NCBI GenBank assembly: GCA_016209885.1
Contig: JACQVF010000097.1
Span: 62,001 to 126,000 of the forward strand
From: Gemmatimonadota bacterium
Lineage (GTDB): Bacteria > Gemmatimonadota > Gemmatimonadetes > Longimicrobiales > Gaopeijiaceae
DNA: 64,000 nucleotides
Direction of reading: 5' to 3'
Part shown: one piece after another, positions 62,604 to 64,000 of the stretch
How positions within the stretch are numbered: the first letter of the stretch is position 1
Layout of the letters: every line of letters starts with the position of its first letter
Position numbers and translations under genes: made by a program
Notes under the pieces: generated by a model
Seen by the model: only the letters and a program-made list of their open reading frames with translations
Databases searched by the model: none
Told to the model about the DNA's origin: nothing

Positions 62604-63824
62604 ATGGCGAAGAAGCGGCGTGGCGCCGGCAGGCGCCCACCCCCGGAGGCCCCGGAGGTACGCCGGACGCGGGGTCCGAGCACGCTGGGGATCCATGGCC
62701 TTGGGAGGGAGCGCGAACCTGGCGACCCCGTGGTGCTCCCCATTGTACAGAGCGCGACGTTCCTGAGCGATCCTGTGAGGGGCGAGGCCGGGGTTCGCTA
62801 CACGCGGTATGGGAACAACCCCACGCAGATCGCGGTCGCCGAGAAGCTGGCAGCGCTCGAAGGCACGGAGGCCGCCATCGTGCTGGCGAGCGGAATGGCG
62901 GCAACGGCTCTCACGTTTCTTGCCCTGACGAGCGCCGGCGACCATGTGGTGGCGTCGCGCCTGCTTTACGGCTGGACGCACCGCTTTCTGGCGGAGGAGC
63001 TGCCGCTTCGCGGAGTGGGAGTGACCTTCGTGGACCCGGGGGGGAAGCGGCAGTGGCGCGAGGCGTTGCAGCCGCGGACGCGGGCGCTGTTCTTCGAGGT
63101 GCCGACGAACCCGACGCTCCGGGTCTTCGATCCGCACTCGCTGTCCATGCTTGCCCGGGAGCACGGGATCGCCCTGGTCGTGGACTCGACCTTCGCGTCA
63201 CCGGTGAACCTGCGTCCGGTGGGGCGGGGGGCGGACGCCGTGATCCATAGCGCCTCGAAGTACCTCGGCGGCCACTCCGACCTGATTGCGGGGGTGGTTT
63301 GTGGTAGCCGCGGGCTCGTTGACGAGATCCAGACGAAGCTCAAGCTCTACGGGCCCGCCATCGATCCGCACGCGGCGTGGGTGCTGGATCGCGGACTGAA
63401 GACGCTGGCCGTGCGGGTCGCGCGGCAGAACGAGAACGCCCTGACACTCGCGGGTTGGTTCGAGGAGCAGCCTGGGGTCAAGCAGGTGATCTATCCGGGG
63501 CTGCCCAGCCATCCGGATCATCACCTCGCCCGCAAGATCCTGTCGGGCTACGGCGGAGTGCTGAGCATCGTGCTGGAGGGCGGGGATGCGGCTGCGGACG
63601 GCTTCTGCGAGTCCCTCCAGGTCGCTCTGAACGCGCCGAGCCTTGGGGGCGTCGAGACGCTCGTCTCGCAGCCGCGCCTCACCTCCCACACCACGTTCAC
63701 AAGCGCCGAGCGGAGCGCCATGGGGATCCCATCGGGGTTCGTGCGGATCGCGGTAGGCACGGAGGACGTAGAGGACCTCATCGCCGACTTCGAGATGGCG
63801 CTCAACGCCGCCCGGGCGGCATGA
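62604..63824 (+). CDS. Trans-sulfuration PLP enzyme (cystathionine gamma-synthase/lyase family)
   Basis: 406 residues, ATG after caggag. GDPVVLPIVQSATF; YTRYGNNPTQ; ASGMAATALTFLAL; LFFEVPTNPTLRVFD; VVDSTFASPVNLRPVGRGADAVIHSASKYLGGHSDLIAG with K219 for PLP; VETLVSQPRLTSH and GIPSGFVRIAVGTED. Synthase, beta-/gamma-lyase and O-acetylhomoserine sulfhydrylase share these, so the exact reaction (methionine or cysteine route) is not resolved. The basic N-terminus MAKKRRGAGRR is unusual. Confidence 0.9.
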   Translation: MAKKRRGAGRRPPPEAPEVRRTRGPSTLGIHGLGREREPGDPVVLPIVQSATFLSDPVRGEAGVRYTRYGNNPTQIAVAEKLAALEGTEAAIVLASGMAATALTFLALTSAGDHVVASRLLYGWTHRFLAEELPLRGVGVTFVDPGGKRQWREALQPRTRALFFEVPTNPTLRVFDPHSLSMLAREHGIALVVDSTFASPVNLRPVGRGADAVIHSASKYLGGHSDLIAGVVCGSRGLVDEIQTKLKLYGPAIDPHAAWVLDRGLKTLAVRVARQNENALTLAGWFEEQPGVKQVIYPGLPSHPDHHLARKILSGYGGVLSIVLEGGDAAADGFCESLQVALNAPSLGGVETLVSQPRLTSHTTFTSAERSAMGIPSGFVRIAVGTEDVEDLIADFEMALNAARAA

Positions 63825-63930
63825 GCGAGGGGCGCCCCGCCGCGCGGTCCGGCGCGAGGCCGTGGGCGTTAGCGGGCTGCCGCCCGCAGGATTGCAGTGG
63901 ATCGCGCGCCCAGGGGGCGGAGCGGCGGAG

Positions 63931-64000
63931 ATGAGACGCGCAGCCCGATTCCTCGCCGCCGCAGCCCTCCTGGTACTCGTCGCCCTCGCGCTCCTTGTGC
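63931..64000 (+). CDS. Start of a secreted or membrane protein (cut by window edge)
   Basis: MRRAARFLAAAALLVLVALALL at the edge is a signal or anchor sequence. Too little is seen to name it. The start ATG follows a purine-rich ggcggag. Confidence 0.5.
   Translation, partial: MRRAARFLAAAALLVLVALALLV

Overview
The window is one continuous stretch of a GC-rich bacterial chromosome. It is packed with single-copy housekeeping and envelope genes. There is no rRNA, tRNA, CRISPR array, insertion sequence or phage module that I can see. The cell is Gram-negative in plan. It encodes outer-membrane barrel proteins, SurA/PpiC-type periplasmic chaperones, a heptosyltransferase-like glycosyltransferase, many lipobox lipoproteins, and FtsEX with an EnvC-like activator. 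The high GC, frequent GTG/TTG starts, 1-4 base stop/start overlaps and gene mix (DUF116, BatA/DUF58, two-domain multicopper oxidase, many short secreted proteins) suggest Gemmatimonadota or a near relative. That is an inference from style, not from a marker gene.

Layout. 1-5.6 kb (+): an acyl-CoA ligase cut by the window edge, a NYN-OST-HTH RNA-binding/nuclease-like protein, and the electron-transfer flavoprotein etfB-etfA; just after etfA lies a fragment of an M55 D-aminopeptidase. 6.2-8.9 kb (-): a lipoprotein M23 peptidase, moeA and a small outer-membrane barrel. 9.1-13.8 kb (+): an SH3-repeat secreted protein, a large lipoprotein with a TIG domain and an HExxH protease site, a zinc-ribbon membrane protein and an OmpA-like lipoprotein. 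13.8-18.4 kb: an EamA transporter, a TPR regulator-like protein, a 43-residue lipoprotein, an AraC-type regulator and two small related proteins. 18.5-26.7 kb: a PBP4-type peptidase with LysM repeats, a double UspA protein, DUF116, a Fur/PerR regulator, a hypothetical protein, a P1B-ATPase remnant, and a coupled multicopper oxidase-ZIP transporter pair.

27-35.5 kb: acetyl-CoA synthetase, a left-handed beta-helix acyltransferase (-), a small conserved protein, guaB, a class V aminotransferase and an MltD-like transglycosylase. 35.6-50.2 kb is an eleven-gene minus-strand run, in transcription order: DUF58, BatA, mfd, a PpiC lipoprotein, surA, pdxA, ftsE, ftsX, envC-like, holB, moaC. 50.5-53.2 kb (+): a secreted proline-rich protein and an M28 peptidase, followed by three strong hairpins. 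53.5-55.9 kb (-): a lipoprotein and an outer-membrane barrel. 56.2-64 kb (+): lepA, a GT9 glycosyltransferase, a ROK sugar kinase, a PfkB kinase, a STAS-HATPase protein, a STAS-winged-helix protein, a trans-sulfuration enzyme and the start of another gene.

Working themes are peptidoglycan remodelling (two M23-type proteins, one apparently catalytic and one apparently dead; PBP4; MltD; FtsEX), outer-membrane biogenesis (SurA/PpiC, barrels, lipoproteins), acyl-CoA and acetate metabolism feeding ETF, molybdenum cofactor synthesis (moeA and moaC, far apart), and metal handling (Fur, ZIP, multicopper oxidase, dead P1B-ATPase). The least conventional pieces are the sugar kinase-linked STAS/HATPase partner-switch-like pair, the NYN-OST-HTH protein with a 9-bp tandem repeat, the mutually exclusive hairpins between etfB and etfA, and the ZIP transporter with an extra extracytoplasmic domain coupled to a multicopper oxidase.
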